This document shows, piece by piece, positions 1 to 7,123 of a stretch of 13,267 bases of DNA. The position numbers and the translations under genes are program-made. Within the stretch, counting starts at the first letter, position 1; each line of letters starts with the position of its first letter. Under the pieces are notes generated by a model. The model searched no databases and was not told the origin of the DNA. It saw nothing but the letters and a program-made list of their open reading frames with translations. The DNA lies in assembly GCF_946885855.1 (NCBI RefSeq), contig NZ_CAMPHH010000074.1, positions 1 through 13,267 on the forward strand, given 5' to 3'. The stretch is from an uncultured Actinotalea sp. (GTDB taxonomy: Bacteria > Actinomycetota > Actinomycetes > Actinomycetales > Cellulomonadaceae).

Positions 1-1469
1 GGCGGGCCCGACGACTCGGGGACGGGTGCGGCGGAGTCCACGCCGTCGGTGGCGCGGACGGCCTCGAGCACGGCGTCGAGGTCCGCCTCCGGGGCGAAGA
101 CCGTGACGGGCTGCACCTGACCCGCGGGGAAGTGCTCCGCCACGACCTCCTGGCCCGCGACCGACTCCACCTCCGTGAGGAAGATGTCGGTCTCGCTCGT
201 ACCGCTCGCCCGCAGCTGCGGCACGAAGGCCGTCGCGGCGAGGAGCACCAGGGCGGTGGTCACCCACACCACGCGGGGGCGACGCCCGATGAGCCGGGAG
301 ACGCGGCCCCACGCGCCGCTGCGCGCCTCCACCTCGGCGAGCGTCTCGACGTGGTCGTCGTCGGCGTCCGAGCGCGGCCGCGGCACGCGCGGCCAGAAGA
401 TCAGCCGGGCGAAGCGCTGCCCGCCGACCAGCAGCAGCGCGGGCAGGAGCGTCAGCGCCGCGACGAACGCCGCGACGATGCCGATGGCCGCCACCGGGCC
501 CAGGCTCGAGTTCGAGGTGAGGTCGGACAGGAGCAGCGTGAGGAGACCGGCGATGACCGTGCCCGCGCTGGCCGCGATCGGCTCGATCGACGCCCGCAGC
601 GCACGGCGCATCGCGGTGTAGGGCGACGCGACCCGGCCCAGCTCCTCGCGGTACCGGGCGACGATGAGCAGCGAGTAGTCGGTCGCCGCGCCGACGACGA
701 GGATGAAGAGGATGCCCTGGCTCTGGCCGTTGAGGACGAGCACCCCGGCCGCGGCGAGCTGGTAGACGACCAGCCCCGCGGCGGCGAGCGCGAACACCGA
801 GGTGAACAGCACCGTGAAAGGCAGGCTGGGCGAGCGGTAGACCAGCACGAGGATGACGAAGACGACGACGAGCGCGACGAGCAGCAGGATGCCGTCGATG
901 CCGCCGAAGGCCTCCACGAGGTCGGCGACCGCGCCGGCGGGGCCGGTGACCCACGCCTCCAGGCCGGCGTCGTCCAGGTCGGCGGTGGCGGCGCGGAGCA
1001 CCGTGACGACCTCGTTGAGGACGCGCTCCTCCCCCACGGTCTCCTGGACCGCCTCGCCGTCCAGCGACAGCGCCAGGAGCGCGGCCTCACCGTCCTGGGA
1101 CGGCACGGGGAAGACCGGCGCCAGGAGGACGTCCTCGATCGTCCGCCCCTCCCCGATCTCCAGGCCCGGGACCGTGCCGGCGAACTCCTCCACCGCGGCG
1201 AGCTGCTCCGGGGTCAGCGCCCCGTCGCCCTCGACGACGACGATCGCCGGAAGCACCTCCTCGTCGGAGAAGCCCTCCGCCAGCTCGGCCGCCCGCGTGG
1301 ACTCGGCGCTGCGCGGCAGGAACGCGGCGGCGTCGTTCTCCTGCACCTCCGAGAGCTGACCGATGGACTGGCCACCGACCCCGGCGAGGGTCAACCACAC
1401 CAGCAGGACACCCAGGATGGCCAGACCGCGCAGGAACCCGCGACGGCGGCTCGTCGAATCGCTCAGCAT
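1..1469 (-). CDS. MMPL/RND-family membrane transporter, N-terminal 489 residues (C-terminus beyond left edge)
   Basis: This is a proton-driven RND-superfamily transporter of the MMPL type, which exports lipids, drugs or other hydrophobic compounds across the inner membrane. The reverse-strand reading frame runs without a stop from an ATG at 1469 to the window edge. Residues 13-33 form a first membrane helix, 40-185 a large extracytoplasmic domain, and several helices follow (about 191-211, 218-240, 251-271, 296-315, 325-348 and 398-415). The family hallmark GAATDYSLLIVARYREE lies at 260-276, with the Asp264-Tyr265 pair expected for proton relay. After helix 7 a second periplasmic domain begins at about 417. 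Family members are about 700 residues long, so roughly the last third is missing. The gene is divergent from a MarR regulator, which suggests inducible efflux. The exported substrate cannot be deduced. The start is the only ATG before the first helix, but no strong Shine-Dalgarno precedes it. Confidence 0.93.
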   Translation of the reverse strand, partial: MLSDSTSRRRGFLRGLAILGVLLVWLTLAGVGGQSIGQLSEVQENDAAAFLPRSAESTRAAELAEGFSDEEVLPAIVVVEGDGALTPEQLAAVEEFAGTVPGLEIGEGRTIEDVLLAPVFPVPSQDGEAALLALSLDGEAVQETVGEERVLNEVVTVLRAATADLDDAGLEAWVTGPAGAVADLVEAFGGIDGILLLVALVVVFVILVLVYRSPSLPFTVLFTSVFALAAAGLVVYQLAAAGVLVLNGQSQGILFILVVGAATDYSLLIVARYREELGRVASPYTAMRRALRASIEPIAASAGTVIAGLLTLLLSDLTSNSSLGPVAAIGIVAAFVAALTLLPALLLVGGQRFARLIFWPRVPRPRSDADDDHVETLAEVEARSGAWGRVSRLIGRRPRVVWVTTALVLLAATAFVPQLRASGTSETDIFLTEVESVAGQEVVAEHFPAGQVQPVTVFAPEADLDAVLEAVRATDGVDSAAPVPESSGP

Positions 1470-1475
1470 GCTGAG
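1462..1475. promoter_or_regulatory. Perfect 14-bp palindrome, candidate MarR operator
   Basis: CTCAGCATGCTGAG reads identically on both strands. It covers the transporter ATG (1467-1469 on the plus strand) and ends directly next to a TATGAT box pointing towards marR. MarR dimers bind palindromes of about this size, usually in their own divergent promoter. The symmetry and position are seen directly; binding by the adjacent MarR is inferred. Confidence 0.55.
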
Positions 1476-1481
1476 TATGAT
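1476..1481 (+). promoter_or_regulatory. Candidate -10 box of the marR promoter
   Basis: TATGAT differs from the TATAAT consensus at one base and stands out in very GC-rich DNA. It would start transcription near 1488, about 70 nt before the marR ATG. The candidate operator palindrome fills most of the -35/-10 spacer, where a bound repressor would block polymerase. No convincing -35 hexamer is visible. Confidence 0.42.
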
Positions 1482-1492
1482 GACCCCGACTA

Positions 1493-1513
1493 GCCTCGTC
1501 GCACAAACGAGGC
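1493..1513. repeat. Inverted repeat GCCTCGT-N7-ACGAGGC in the marR leader
   Basis: Perfect 7-bp arms are separated by the A-rich loop CGCACAA. If transcription starts near 1488, this would fold as a small hairpin at the head of the marR mRNA. As DNA it could also be a second protein-binding site. It is not followed by a T-run, so it is not a normal terminator. Confidence 0.4.
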
Positions 1514-1558
1514 CGTCGACGGCGGTTCTCAGGATCCGCGCCGCAGGCGGGAGGTGAG

Positions 1559-2095
1559 ATGGAGCGCACCGGCCACTGGCCCACCGGACGGCTCCTGGCC
1601 GCCGTGGCCCGGCGCATCGAGCGGGAGTGGAACGCCCACCTCGACGGCTGGGAGCTCAACCACGCCAGCCTCCCTGTGCTCTTCCACCTCGCGCGCGGAC
1701 CGCACTCCCAGCGCGACCTGGCCCGTGCGAACGGCGTGACCGAGCAGACGATGAGCCGGATCCTCGCCCGCCTGGAGCGCTCCGGGTACATCGCCCGCGA
1801 GCCTCACGCCACGGACCGCCGCCGCCACGACGTCGTCCTGACCCCGGCCGGACGCGCGGTCATGGCCGAGGCCGGCGACCCGCGCCCCGCCGAGGAGATG
1901 AGCATCCGGGGGCTGGCACCGGAGCAGGTGGAGCAGCTCCGCGAGCTCCTCGGCCTCATGCTGGCGGCCCACCCGCTCGAGGACGACCGCGAGGACCCCA
2001 CCCCGCGCGGGCCCGACGGTGCCGGCCACGCCTTCCGGCCGCCCACCGCCGACGGCGTACCGACGCAGCCGGGCCGCCGCGCACCCGGCCCGTGA
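1559..2095 (+). CDS. MarR-family transcriptional regulator
   Basis: A 178-residue winged helix-turn-helix regulator. MarR proteins act as dimers and usually repress a divergent or downstream efflux or stress gene until a small ligand binds. Helices at about 10-45 form the dimer side. The helix-turn-helix follows, with the recognition helix near 61-76 ([16 protein letters not shown]), and then the wing at 77-98 with the typical Asp-Arg-Arg (86-88) and VLTPAG ending. ATG at 1559 is chosen because GGGAGG (1549-1554) lies just upstream and the frame begins with the expected N-terminal helix. The last 40 residues or so (from about 139) are rich in Pro, Gly, Asp and Arg and look disordered, which is longer than usual for the family. 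The gene is divergent from the MMPL transporter, its most likely target. The ligand is unknown. Confidence 0.92.
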   Translation: MERTGHWPTGRLLAAVARRIEREWNAHLDGWELNHASLPVLFHLARGPHSQRDLARANGVTEQTMSRILARLERSGYIAREPHATDRRRHDVVLTPAGRAVMAEAGDPRPAEEMSIRGLAPEQVEQLRELLGLMLAAHPLEDDREDPTPRGPDGAGHAFRPPTADGVPTQPGRRAPGP

Positions 2096-2130
2096 CCGGC
2101 GCCCCGGTCGGGAGGAGGACCCCGCTGGCG

Positions 2131-2136
2131 TACCGT
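2131..2136 (+). promoter_or_regulatory. Candidate -10 box for a leaderless lipB mRNA
   Basis: TACCGT fits the actinobacterial TANNNT pattern and ends 6 nt before the GTG at 2143, so transcription would start at or next to the start codon. GGAGGAGG at 2111-2118 is too far upstream (24 nt) to serve that GTG as a ribosome site. No clear -35 is seen. Confidence 0.42.
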
Positions 2137-2142
2137 GACCGT

Positions 2143-2916
2143 GTGCCCGACGTCGCCCCGCGGCCTGCGCCCGCACCGGCCGCCACCCTCCGCCTGGACG
2201 ACCACCCCGCGACGGAGAGCGACGGGCTGGTGACCGTCGACCTCGGCATCGGACTGCGGCACGTGCCGTACCAGGCGGCGTGGGACCTGCAGCGCGAGGT
2301 CCACGGCGCCGTCGTCGAGCGCACCCGGCCGGACACCGTGCTGGTGCTGGAGCACGAGAGCGTCTACACCGCCGGCAAGCGCACCGCCTCGTGGGACCGC
2401 CCGGTCGACGGCACGCCCGTCGTCGACGTCGACCGCGGCGGGAAGATCACCTGGCACGGTCCCGGCCAGCTCGTCGCATACCCGCTCGTGCGCCTGCGCG
2501 AACCGGTCGACGTCGTCGCCTACGTCCGCGCGCTCGAGGCCGCCGTGATCGCCGTCTGCGCCCGGCTCGGCGTCCCGACGCAGCGCGTCGAGGGCCGCAG
2601 CGGCGTCTGGGTTGCCGCCGACGACCCGGCGGACGTCCCCCCGCACGGCCTCGCCCGCCGGGAGCGGAAGGTCTGTGCCATCGGCGTGCGGGTCGCCCGC
2701 GGCGCGACGATGCACGGCCTCGCGCTCAACTGCGACCCGGACCTGGGGGCGTTCGGGCGGATCGTGCCGTGCGGGATCGACGACGCGGACGTGACCTCGC
2801 TCTCCGCCGAGCTGGGCCGCGACGTGCCCGTCGAGGAGGTCCTGCCCCTCCTGCGGGAGGAGCTCGCGGCAGCCCTCGCCCCGCTGCGCGCCGCTGCCGG
2901 CCCGACGACGTCCTGA
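2143..2916 (+). CDS. lipB: Octanoyl-[ACP]:protein N-octanoyltransferase (lipoyl(octanoyl) transferase)
   Basis: LipB moves an octanoyl group from acyl carrier protein to the conserved lysine of lipoyl domains (pyruvate and 2-oxoglutarate dehydrogenases, glycine cleavage H protein). This is the first step of endogenous lipoate synthesis in the cytoplasm. The 257-residue frame shows the family signature [12 protein letters not shown] at 98-109, the catalytic Lys176 in the segment RKVCAIG, and the acyl-accepting Cys210 in IVPCGI; both catalytic residues are present. The frame stays open far upstream, so the start is a judgement. GTG 2143 is preferred because of the TACCGT box just before it. GTG 2230 is an alternative that would remove a Pro/Ala-rich N-terminal stretch of 29 residues. 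lipA follows 105 nt later with its own apparent promoter. Confidence 0.95.
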   Translation: MPDVAPRPAPAPAATLRLDDHPATESDGLVTVDLGIGLRHVPYQAAWDLQREVHGAVVERTRPDTVLVLEHESVYTAGKRTASWDRPVDGTPVVDVDRGGKITWHGPGQLVAYPLVRLREPVDVVAYVRALEAAVIAVCARLGVPTQRVEGRSGVWVAADDPADVPPHGLARRERKVCAIGVRVARGATMHGLALNCDPDLGAFGRIVPCGIDDADVTSLSAELGRDVPVEEVLPLLREELAAALAPLRAAAGPTTS

Positions 2917-2958
2917 GCCGTTCTGGGCCGTTCTGGGCCGTCCCGAGACGTCCTGAGC
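2909..2958. repeat. Degenerate 10-nt tandem repeat between lipB and lipA
   Basis: Five consecutive 10-nt units run through the lipB stop codon: CGTCCTGAGC, CGTTCTGGGC, CGTTCTGGGC, CGTCCCGAGA and CGTCCTGAGC. A decayed sixth unit lies at 2959-2968. The two middle units are identical and the outer two are identical. The stop codon TGA (2914-2916) is inside the first unit, so changes in copy number would not alter LipB. No function can be assigned. Confidence 0.8.
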
Positions 2959-3008
2959 ACGACCTGGGCGCGCACCCGTCACCCCCGGGGATCGTCCGAC
3001 GTCTGACG

Positions 3009-3014
3009 TACAGT
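3009..3014 (+). promoter_or_regulatory. Candidate -10 box for a leaderless lipA mRNA
   Basis: TACAGT (TANNNT type) ends 7 nt before GTG 3022, and no Shine-Dalgarno lies between. An in-frame GTG at 3013 overlaps this box and so is unlikely to be the start. The -35 region is not recognisable. Confidence 0.48.
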
Positions 3015-3021
3015 GGTCGGC

Positions 3022-4026
3022 GTGACGATCGCACCCGAGGGCCGCCGCATGCTCCGCGTCGAGGCGCGCAACGCCGCGACCCCGATCGAGAAGAAGCCGG
3101 AGTGGATCCGGACCCGCGCGACGATGGGCCCGGAGTACACGGAGCTGAAGAAGCTCGTCCAGGGCGAGAAGCTCCACACGGTGTGCGAGGAAGCCGGCTG
3201 CCCCAACATCTTCGAGTGCTGGGAGGACCGGGAGGCGACGTTCCTCATCGGTGGTGACCAGTGCACCCGCCGCTGCGACTTCTGCCAGATCGACACCGGC
3301 AAGCCCGCCGACTTCGACCGGGACGAGCCGCGCCGGGTCGCCGAGTCCGTCCGTGCGATGGGCCTGCGGTACTCGACCGTGACCGGCGTCGCGCGCGACG
3401 ACCTGCCCGACGGCGGCGCGTGGCTCTACGCGGAGACGGTCCGGCAGATCCACGCGCTGAACCCCGGCACGGGTGTCGAGCTGCTCATCCCCGACTTCAA
3501 CGCGCGTCCGGACCAGCTGGCCGAGGTGTTCTCCGCCCGGCCGGAGGTCCTCGCGCACAACGTCGAGACCGTGCCGAGGATCTTCAAGCAGATCCGCCCG
3601 GCGTTCCGCTACGAGCGGTCGCTGTCCGTCATCCGCTCCGCGCGGGACGACGGCTTCGTCACGAAGTCCAACCTCATCCTCGGGATGGGCGAGACGTACG
3701 AGGAGGTCGTCGAGGCGCTGCAGGACCTGCACGACGCCGGCTGCGACCTGCTCACGATCACGCAGTACCTGCGTCCCTCCGTCCGCCACCACCCGGTCGA
3801 GCGGTGGGTCAAGCCGGAGGAGTTCGTGGCGCTGTCGGAGGAGGCCGAGCGGATCGGCTTCCTCGGCGTCATGTCAGGCCCCCTGGTCCGCTCCTCCTAC
3901 CGGGCCGGCCGGCTCTGGGCCCAGGCGATGACCCGCCGGGGCGAGGCGATCCCCGAGGCGCTCGCGCACCTGGCAACGCCCGGCAGCGCGCGCCAGGAGG
4001 CCTCGAGCCTGCTCAGCCGCCGCTGA
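3022..4026 (+). CDS. lipA: Lipoyl synthase (radical SAM)
   Basis: LipA inserts two sulfur atoms at C6 and C8 of the protein-bound octanoyl chain made by LipB, giving lipoate. The 334-residue frame has both iron-sulfur clusters. The auxiliary, sulfur-donating cluster is bound by Cys55, Cys60 and Cys66 ([12 protein letters not shown]) and by the C-terminal serine of RSSY at 290-293. The radical-SAM cluster is bound by Cys81, Cys85 and Cys88 (CX3CX2C). Length and motifs are normal for the family. GTG 3022 is preferred over GTG 3013 because the latter falls inside the likely -10 box. The gene sits between lipB and the DUF4191 gene in the usual actinobacterial order, so the host makes its own lipoate. 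Confidence 0.98.
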   Translation: MTIAPEGRRMLRVEARNAATPIEKKPEWIRTRATMGPEYTELKKLVQGEKLHTVCEEAGCPNIFECWEDREATFLIGGDQCTRRCDFCQIDTGKPADFDRDEPRRVAESVRAMGLRYSTVTGVARDDLPDGGAWLYAETVRQIHALNPGTGVELLIPDFNARPDQLAEVFSARPEVLAHNVETVPRIFKQIRPAFRYERSLSVIRSARDDGFVTKSNLILGMGETYEEVVEALQDLHDAGCDLLTITQYLRPSVRHHPVERWVKPEEFVALSEEAERIGFLGVMSGPLVRSSYRAGRLWAQAMTRRGEAIPEALAHLATPGSARQEASSLLSRR

Positions 4027-4034
4027 CCGGCCAG

Positions 4035-4040
4035 TAGACT
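4035..4040 (+). promoter_or_regulatory. Candidate -10 box for a leaderless DUF4191 mRNA
   Basis: TAGACT (TANNNT type) ends 8 nt before ATG 4049, just after the lipA stop. The 8 nt between are C-rich, with no Shine-Dalgarno, which fits a leaderless or near-leaderless transcript separate from lipA. Confidence 0.45.
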
Positions 4041-4048
4041 CCACGCCC

Positions 4049-4789
4049 ATGGCCCGCGATCGCTCCACCCCGTCCTCGCCTGCCGCCGACGCCGCCGGGG
4101 GCAAGCCGAAGAAGGTCAAGAAGGTCCGGTGGTACCACCGGGTCTGGGATGCCTTCCAGATGACGCGGCGGGTCGACCCCGCGGTGACCTGGTGGGTCCT
4201 GCTGGCGTTCTTCGGGGTGCTCGCCGTCGGCCTCACGCTGGGCTTCGTCTTCGACAGCCCGGTCTACGCGACGTTCGTGACGCTGCCCTTCGCGTTCCTC
4301 GCGGCCCTCTTCATCCTGGCCCGGCGCGCGGAGACCGCCGCGTACCGGCAGATCGAGGGCCAGCCGGGCGCCTCCCTGTCGGCGCTCAAGACCATCCGGC
4401 GCGGCTGGGACTTCGGCGAGGAGCCGGTCGCGGTCGAGCCGCGCGGGCAGGAGCTCGTCTTCCGCGGGATCGGGCGACCGGGCATCGTCCTCGTCGGCGA
4501 GGGGAACCCCCACCGGGCCCAGCGCCTGCTCGAGGCGGAGCGCAAGAAGGTCGCGCGCGTGCTGCCGAACGTTCCCATCACCCTCCTGCAGTCCGGCTCG
4601 GAGGAGGGACAGGTCCCGCTGAAGAAGCTGCCCGGCACCGTGCGCAAGCTCAAGCCGAAGCTGACCAAGCAGGAGGTCGCCGAGGTGGGCAAGCGGCTGC
4701 GGGCCCTGGGCGGCGCGCGCCTTCCCGTGCCCAAGGGCATCGACCCGTTCAAGGCTCGACCGGACCGCAAGGGGATGCGCGGCCGCTGA
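4049..4789 (+). CDS. DUF4191 family membrane protein
   Basis: A 246-residue protein of unknown function that matches the actinobacterial DUF4191 family by its architecture and by its place after lipA (compare Rv2219 in M. tuberculosis). The N-terminus is short, charged and lysine-rich (KPKKVKKVR at 19-27). Two membrane helices follow at about 46-67 and 71-91, joined by a very short loop (DSP). A soluble basic domain of about 150 residues then extends into the cytoplasm or cell envelope side; its topology cannot be fixed, though the positive N-terminus suggests both ends are cytoplasmic. The C-terminus is rich in Lys and Arg and ends in RPDRKGMRGR. No catalytic motif is visible. The gene is convergent with the RDD gene, with only 36 nt between their stops. 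Confidence 0.88.
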   Translation: MARDRSTPSSPAADAAGGKPKKVKKVRWYHRVWDAFQMTRRVDPAVTWWVLLAFFGVLAVGLTLGFVFDSPVYATFVTLPFAFLAALFILARRAETAAYRQIEGQPGASLSALKTIRRGWDFGEEPVAVEPRGQELVFRGIGRPGIVLVGEGNPHRAQRLLEAERKKVARVLPNVPITLLQSGSEEGQVPLKKLPGTVRKLKPKLTKQEVAEVGKRLRALGGARLPVPKGIDPFKARPDRKGMRGR

Positions 4790-4825
4790 TCGACGTCCCG
4801 AGAGGCGCCGGTCCCCGTGACGGCG

Positions 4826-5350
4826 TCAGCGACGGACGAGAACGGTCCCCGCTGCGACGTCGTGCAGGCCTCGACCCGTGCCGTCCCACACGACCGCGGG
4901 GATGACGAGGCACAGCAGGACCGTCCGGACCACGCCGAGCAGGAGACCCGGCGGCGGCAGGAGCGCGGGCAGCACCGGCTCGGACCGGCGTGCACGGGCG
5001 GCATCACCGGCCACGGTGACGAGGTCCGCGAGCCGGACGACCTGGATCCCCGCCACACGGTGCCCGATCGTCGTGCCGAGCAGCGAGACGAGCACGGCCG
5101 TGGACACCGCGAAGACGCCCAGCGTCGCCCACTCGTCGAAGCCGAAGAACGCCGAGCTGATCAGCGACGCGAGAGCCCAGTCGATCCCGAGGCCGACGAC
5201 GCGGCGACCCACCCCGGCCCGTGACCCGGGGCCGTCCGCCGGCAGCCCGAGGTCACGGCCCCGGACCGGACCTGCCGAACCGTCGCCCGCCCCCTCGCCG
5301 CCGGGCGTACCCTCCAGCCAGGAGCCGATGTCACTGCGTCGCGCTGCCAC
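4826..5350 (-). CDS. RDD family membrane protein
   Basis: A 174-residue membrane protein with the RDD domain, named for conserved Arg, Asp and Asp. The Arg is in GRRVVGLGIDW at 48-58, the first Asp is Asp57 and the last is Asp164 in the C-terminal segment GLHDVAAGTV. Three hydrophobic segments lie at about 52-70, 74-93 and 132-154, and a polar, glycine-rich stretch of about 45 residues leads in. RDD proteins have been linked to ion transport in some bacteria, but the function of this lineage is not known. The frame is open as far as 5527; GTG 5350 is chosen because a TACCCT -10 box lies 6 nt upstream and the segment MAARRSDIGSWLEG looks like a natural N-terminus. The gene is divergent from glnA, as in other actinobacteria with this block. 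Confidence 0.88.
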   Translation of the reverse strand: MAARRSDIGSWLEGTPGGEGAGDGSAGPVRGRDLGLPADGPGSRAGVGRRVVGLGIDWALASLISSAFFGFDEWATLGVFAVSTAVLVSLLGTTIGHRVAGIQVVRLADLVTVAGDAARARRSEPVLPALLPPPGLLLGVVRTVLLCLVIPAVVWDGTGRGLHDVAAGTVLVRR

Positions 5351-5356
5351 CGCAGC

Positions 5357-5362
5357 AGGGTA
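5357..5362 (-). promoter_or_regulatory. Candidate -10 box for a leaderless RDD mRNA
   Basis: Read on the minus strand, TACCCT ends 6 nt before GTG 5350. No Shine-Dalgarno lies between. The same hexamer at the same spacing precedes the SDR gene at 7124. Confidence 0.48.
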
Positions 5363-5448
5363 TCCGCGGCGCCTGTGCCGGATCTGTGCAGCACGTCCGC
5401 CGGGCGTCTGCGGCCTCCGCCGGCCGCGCGCCCGAGGCGTGGTCGTCG

Positions 5449-5486
5449 GTAACGCGACGGAAACATGAGGTACACCCCAGGGAAAC
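5449..5486 (+). promoter_or_regulatory. GlnR-type nitrogen-control box upstream of glnA
   Basis: Four pentamers are separated by exactly 6 nt each: GTAAC (5449-5453), GAAAC (5460-5464), TACAC (5471-5475) and GAAAC (5482-5486). Actinobacterial GlnR, an OmpR-type regulator, binds gTnAC-n6-GAAAC pairs repeated every 22 bp. The first pair fits perfectly and both GAAAC elements are exact; only the third element is degenerate. The position just before the glnA -10 box supports the call. The divergent RDD gene starts 99 nt away and could share the control. Confidence 0.82.
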
Positions 5487-5496
5487 CGCACCGGCC

Positions 5497-5502
5497 TAGG
5501 TT
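5497..5502 (+). promoter_or_regulatory. Candidate -10 box of the glnA promoter
   Basis: TAGGTT fits TANNNT and lies 10 nt after the GlnR box. Transcription would begin near 5509, giving a leader of about 60 nt that carries a normal ribosome site. There is no good -35 hexamer 17 nt upstream; the GlnR box occupies that area, which would fit activator dependence. Confidence 0.45.
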
Positions 5503-5568
5503 CGTCCCCGTCGCCCATCCCCCGCATGCCTGCGCCTGCGCGAGCACCGAGATCGAGGAGAGCACTGC

Positions 5569-6993
5569 ATGTTCAGTTCCGCAGACGAGCTCATGACGTT
5601 CATCCAGGAGGAGGGCGTGCAGTTCGTCGACGTCCGCTTCTGCGACCTGCCCGGCGTGATGCAGCACTTCAACGTGCCGGCCTCCACCGTCGACGCGAGC
5701 TTCTTCACCGAGGGCCAGATGTTCGACGGCTCCTCGATCCGCGGCTTCCAGGCCATCCACGAGTCCGACATGAAGCTCCTCGCGGACATCTCGACGGCGT
5801 ACCTCGACCCGTTCCGGGAGCGCAAGACGCTCGTCATCAACATGTCGATCGTCGACCCGTACACGGACGAGCCGTACAGCCGCGACCCCCGCCAGATCGC
5901 CGCGAAGGCCGAGGCGTACCTCAAGTCGACCGGCATCGCCGACACCGCGTTCTTCGCCCCCGAGGCGGAGTTCTACATCTTCGACGACATCCGCTTCCAC
6001 ACGAGCCAGTCCGAGAGCTACTACCACATCGACTCCATCGAGGCGGCGTGGAACACGGGCCGCAAGGAGGACGGCGGGAACCTCGGGCACAAGACGCCGT
6101 ACAAGGGCGGGTACTTCCCCGTGCCCCCGGTGGACCACTTCGCCGACCTGCGCGACGAGATCTGCGAGGAGCTCGACAAGGTCGGTCTCCAGGTCGAGCG
6201 GTCCCACCACGAGGTCGGGACGGCCGGTCAGGCGGAGATCAACTACCGCTTCGACACGCTGGCCAAGTCCGCCGACAAGGTCATGCTGTTCAAGTACGTC
6301 GTCAAGAACGTGGTGCACCGCAACGGGCGGACCGTCACCTTCATGCCGAAGCCGCTCTTCGGTGACAACGGGTCGGGCATGCACTGCCACCAGTCGCTGT
6401 GGAAGGACGGCGAGCCCCTCTTCTACGACGAGAAGGGCTACGGCGGCCTCTCGGACACGGCGCGCTGGTACATCGGCGGTCTCCTCAAGCACGCGCCCTC
6501 GCTGCTCGCGTTCACCAACCCCACGGTGAACAGCTACCACCGTCTGGTGCCGGGCTACGAGGCGCCCGTGAACCTCGTCTACTCGGCGCGCAACCGCTCG
6601 GCCTGCGTCCGGATCCCCGTGACCGGGTCCAGCCCCAAGGCCAAGCGCATCGAGTTCCGGGTCCCGGACGCTTCCTCGAACCCGTACCTGGCGTTCGCCG
6701 CGATGCTCATGGCGGGCCTCGACGGCATCCGCAACAAGATCGAGCCGCCGGAGCCGGTCGACAAGGACCTCTACGAGCTGCCGCCCGAGGAGCACGCCGC
6801 GATCCAGCAGGTGCCGGCGTCGCTCGGTGAGGCGCTCGACGCGCTCGAGGCCGACCACGACTACCTCACCGAGGGTGGCGTCTTCACGCCGGACCTCATC
6901 GAGACGTGGATCGACTTCAAGCGCACGCACGAGATCGACCCGATCCGCCTGCGGCCGCACCCGCACGAGTTCGAGCTCTACTTCGACTGCTGA
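5569..6993 (+). CDS. glnA: Type I glutamine synthetase (GSI-beta, adenylylation-controlled)
   Basis: This enzyme makes glutamine from glutamate, ammonia and ATP as a cytoplasmic dodecamer, the main route of ammonium assimilation. The 474-residue frame has normal full length. Visible landmarks are DGSSIRGF at 53-60, the metal-binding PEAEFYIFD segment with Glu132 and Glu134, the [12 protein letters not shown] segment, NRSACVRIP, and the NPYLAF segment near the C-terminal third. Tyr402 in DLYELPPEE corresponds to the adenylylation tyrosine of the beta subtype, so activity is likely switched off by GlnE-type modification under nitrogen excess. ATG 5569 has GAGGAG (5555-5560) at normal distance. 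Upstream lies a GlnR-type box, and downstream a strong hairpin ends the transcript. The place next to the lipB-lipA block matches the housekeeping glnA1 of mycobacteria. Confidence 0.98.
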   Translation: MFSSADELMTFIQEEGVQFVDVRFCDLPGVMQHFNVPASTVDASFFTEGQMFDGSSIRGFQAIHESDMKLLADISTAYLDPFRERKTLVINMSIVDPYTDEPYSRDPRQIAAKAEAYLKSTGIADTAFFAPEAEFYIFDDIRFHTSQSESYYHIDSIEAAWNTGRKEDGGNLGHKTPYKGGYFPVPPVDHFADLRDEICEELDKVGLQVERSHHEVGTAGQAEINYRFDTLAKSADKVMLFKYVVKNVVHRNGRTVTFMPKPLFGDNGSGMHCHQSLWKDGEPLFYDEKGYGGLSDTARWYIGGLLKHAPSLLAFTNPTVNSYHRLVPGYEAPVNLVYSARNRSACVRIPVTGSSPKAKRIEFRVPDASSNPYLAFAAMLMAGLDGIRNKIEPPEPVDKDLYELPPEEHAAIQQVPASLGEALDALEADHDYLTEGGVFTPDLIETWIDFKRTHEIDPIRLRPHPHEFELYFDC

Positions 6994-7030
6994 CGGTCGC
7001 CGCGTCGGCGCCCGACGCTCCCGGCCGACG

Positions 7031-7068
7031 ACGACGCCCCGGTCCCCTTCGAGGGACCGGGGCGTCGT
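7031..7068 (+). terminator. Strong hairpin terminator after glnA
   Basis: A perfect 16-bp stem (7031-7046 pairing with 7053-7068; left arm ACGACGCCCCGGTCCC) closes a 6-nt loop CTTCGA, 37 nt after the glnA stop. No T-run follows, as is common in high-GC actinobacteria. It separates glnA from the accessory cluster that begins at 7124. Confidence 0.85.
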
Positions 7069-7111
7069 GGTGCAGGCCCGGCATGGGGGTTCGGCGTGCG
7101 CACGGACCCGC

Positions 7112-7117
7112 TACCCT
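7112..7117 (+). promoter_or_regulatory. Candidate -10 box for the SDR-glycosyltransferase operon
   Basis: TACCCT ends 6 nt before GTG 7124, after the glnA terminator, and no ribosome site lies between. It would drive a leaderless transcript covering the four overlapping genes 7124-11283. A possible weak -35 (TTCGGC, 7091-7096) has a spacer of only 15 nt. Confidence 0.48.
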
Positions 7118-7123
7118 CGCCCG

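Noticed and set aside
132..1493. Long plus-strand open frame opposite the transporter
   Set aside because: The protein is a low-complexity Arg/Asp/Glu/Gly mix with no recognisable domain. It is the mirror of the clearly real MMPL frame, as is usual in very GC-rich DNA.
1627..2916. Longer lipB starting inside marR
   Set aside because: The added N-terminus is Pro/Arg-rich shadow sequence of marR. LipB proteins are about 210-260 residues long, which fits the start at 2143.
1804..3792. 662-codon minus-strand open frame opposite marR, lipB and lipA
   Set aside because: Three well-supported genes lie on the other strand, and the translation shows only biased composition. It is a shadow frame.
5161..6966. 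601-codon minus-strand open frame opposite glnA
   Set aside because: glnA is certain by its motifs. The antisense protein is rich in Arg, Val, Glu and Leu without any domain, so it is a composition artefact.
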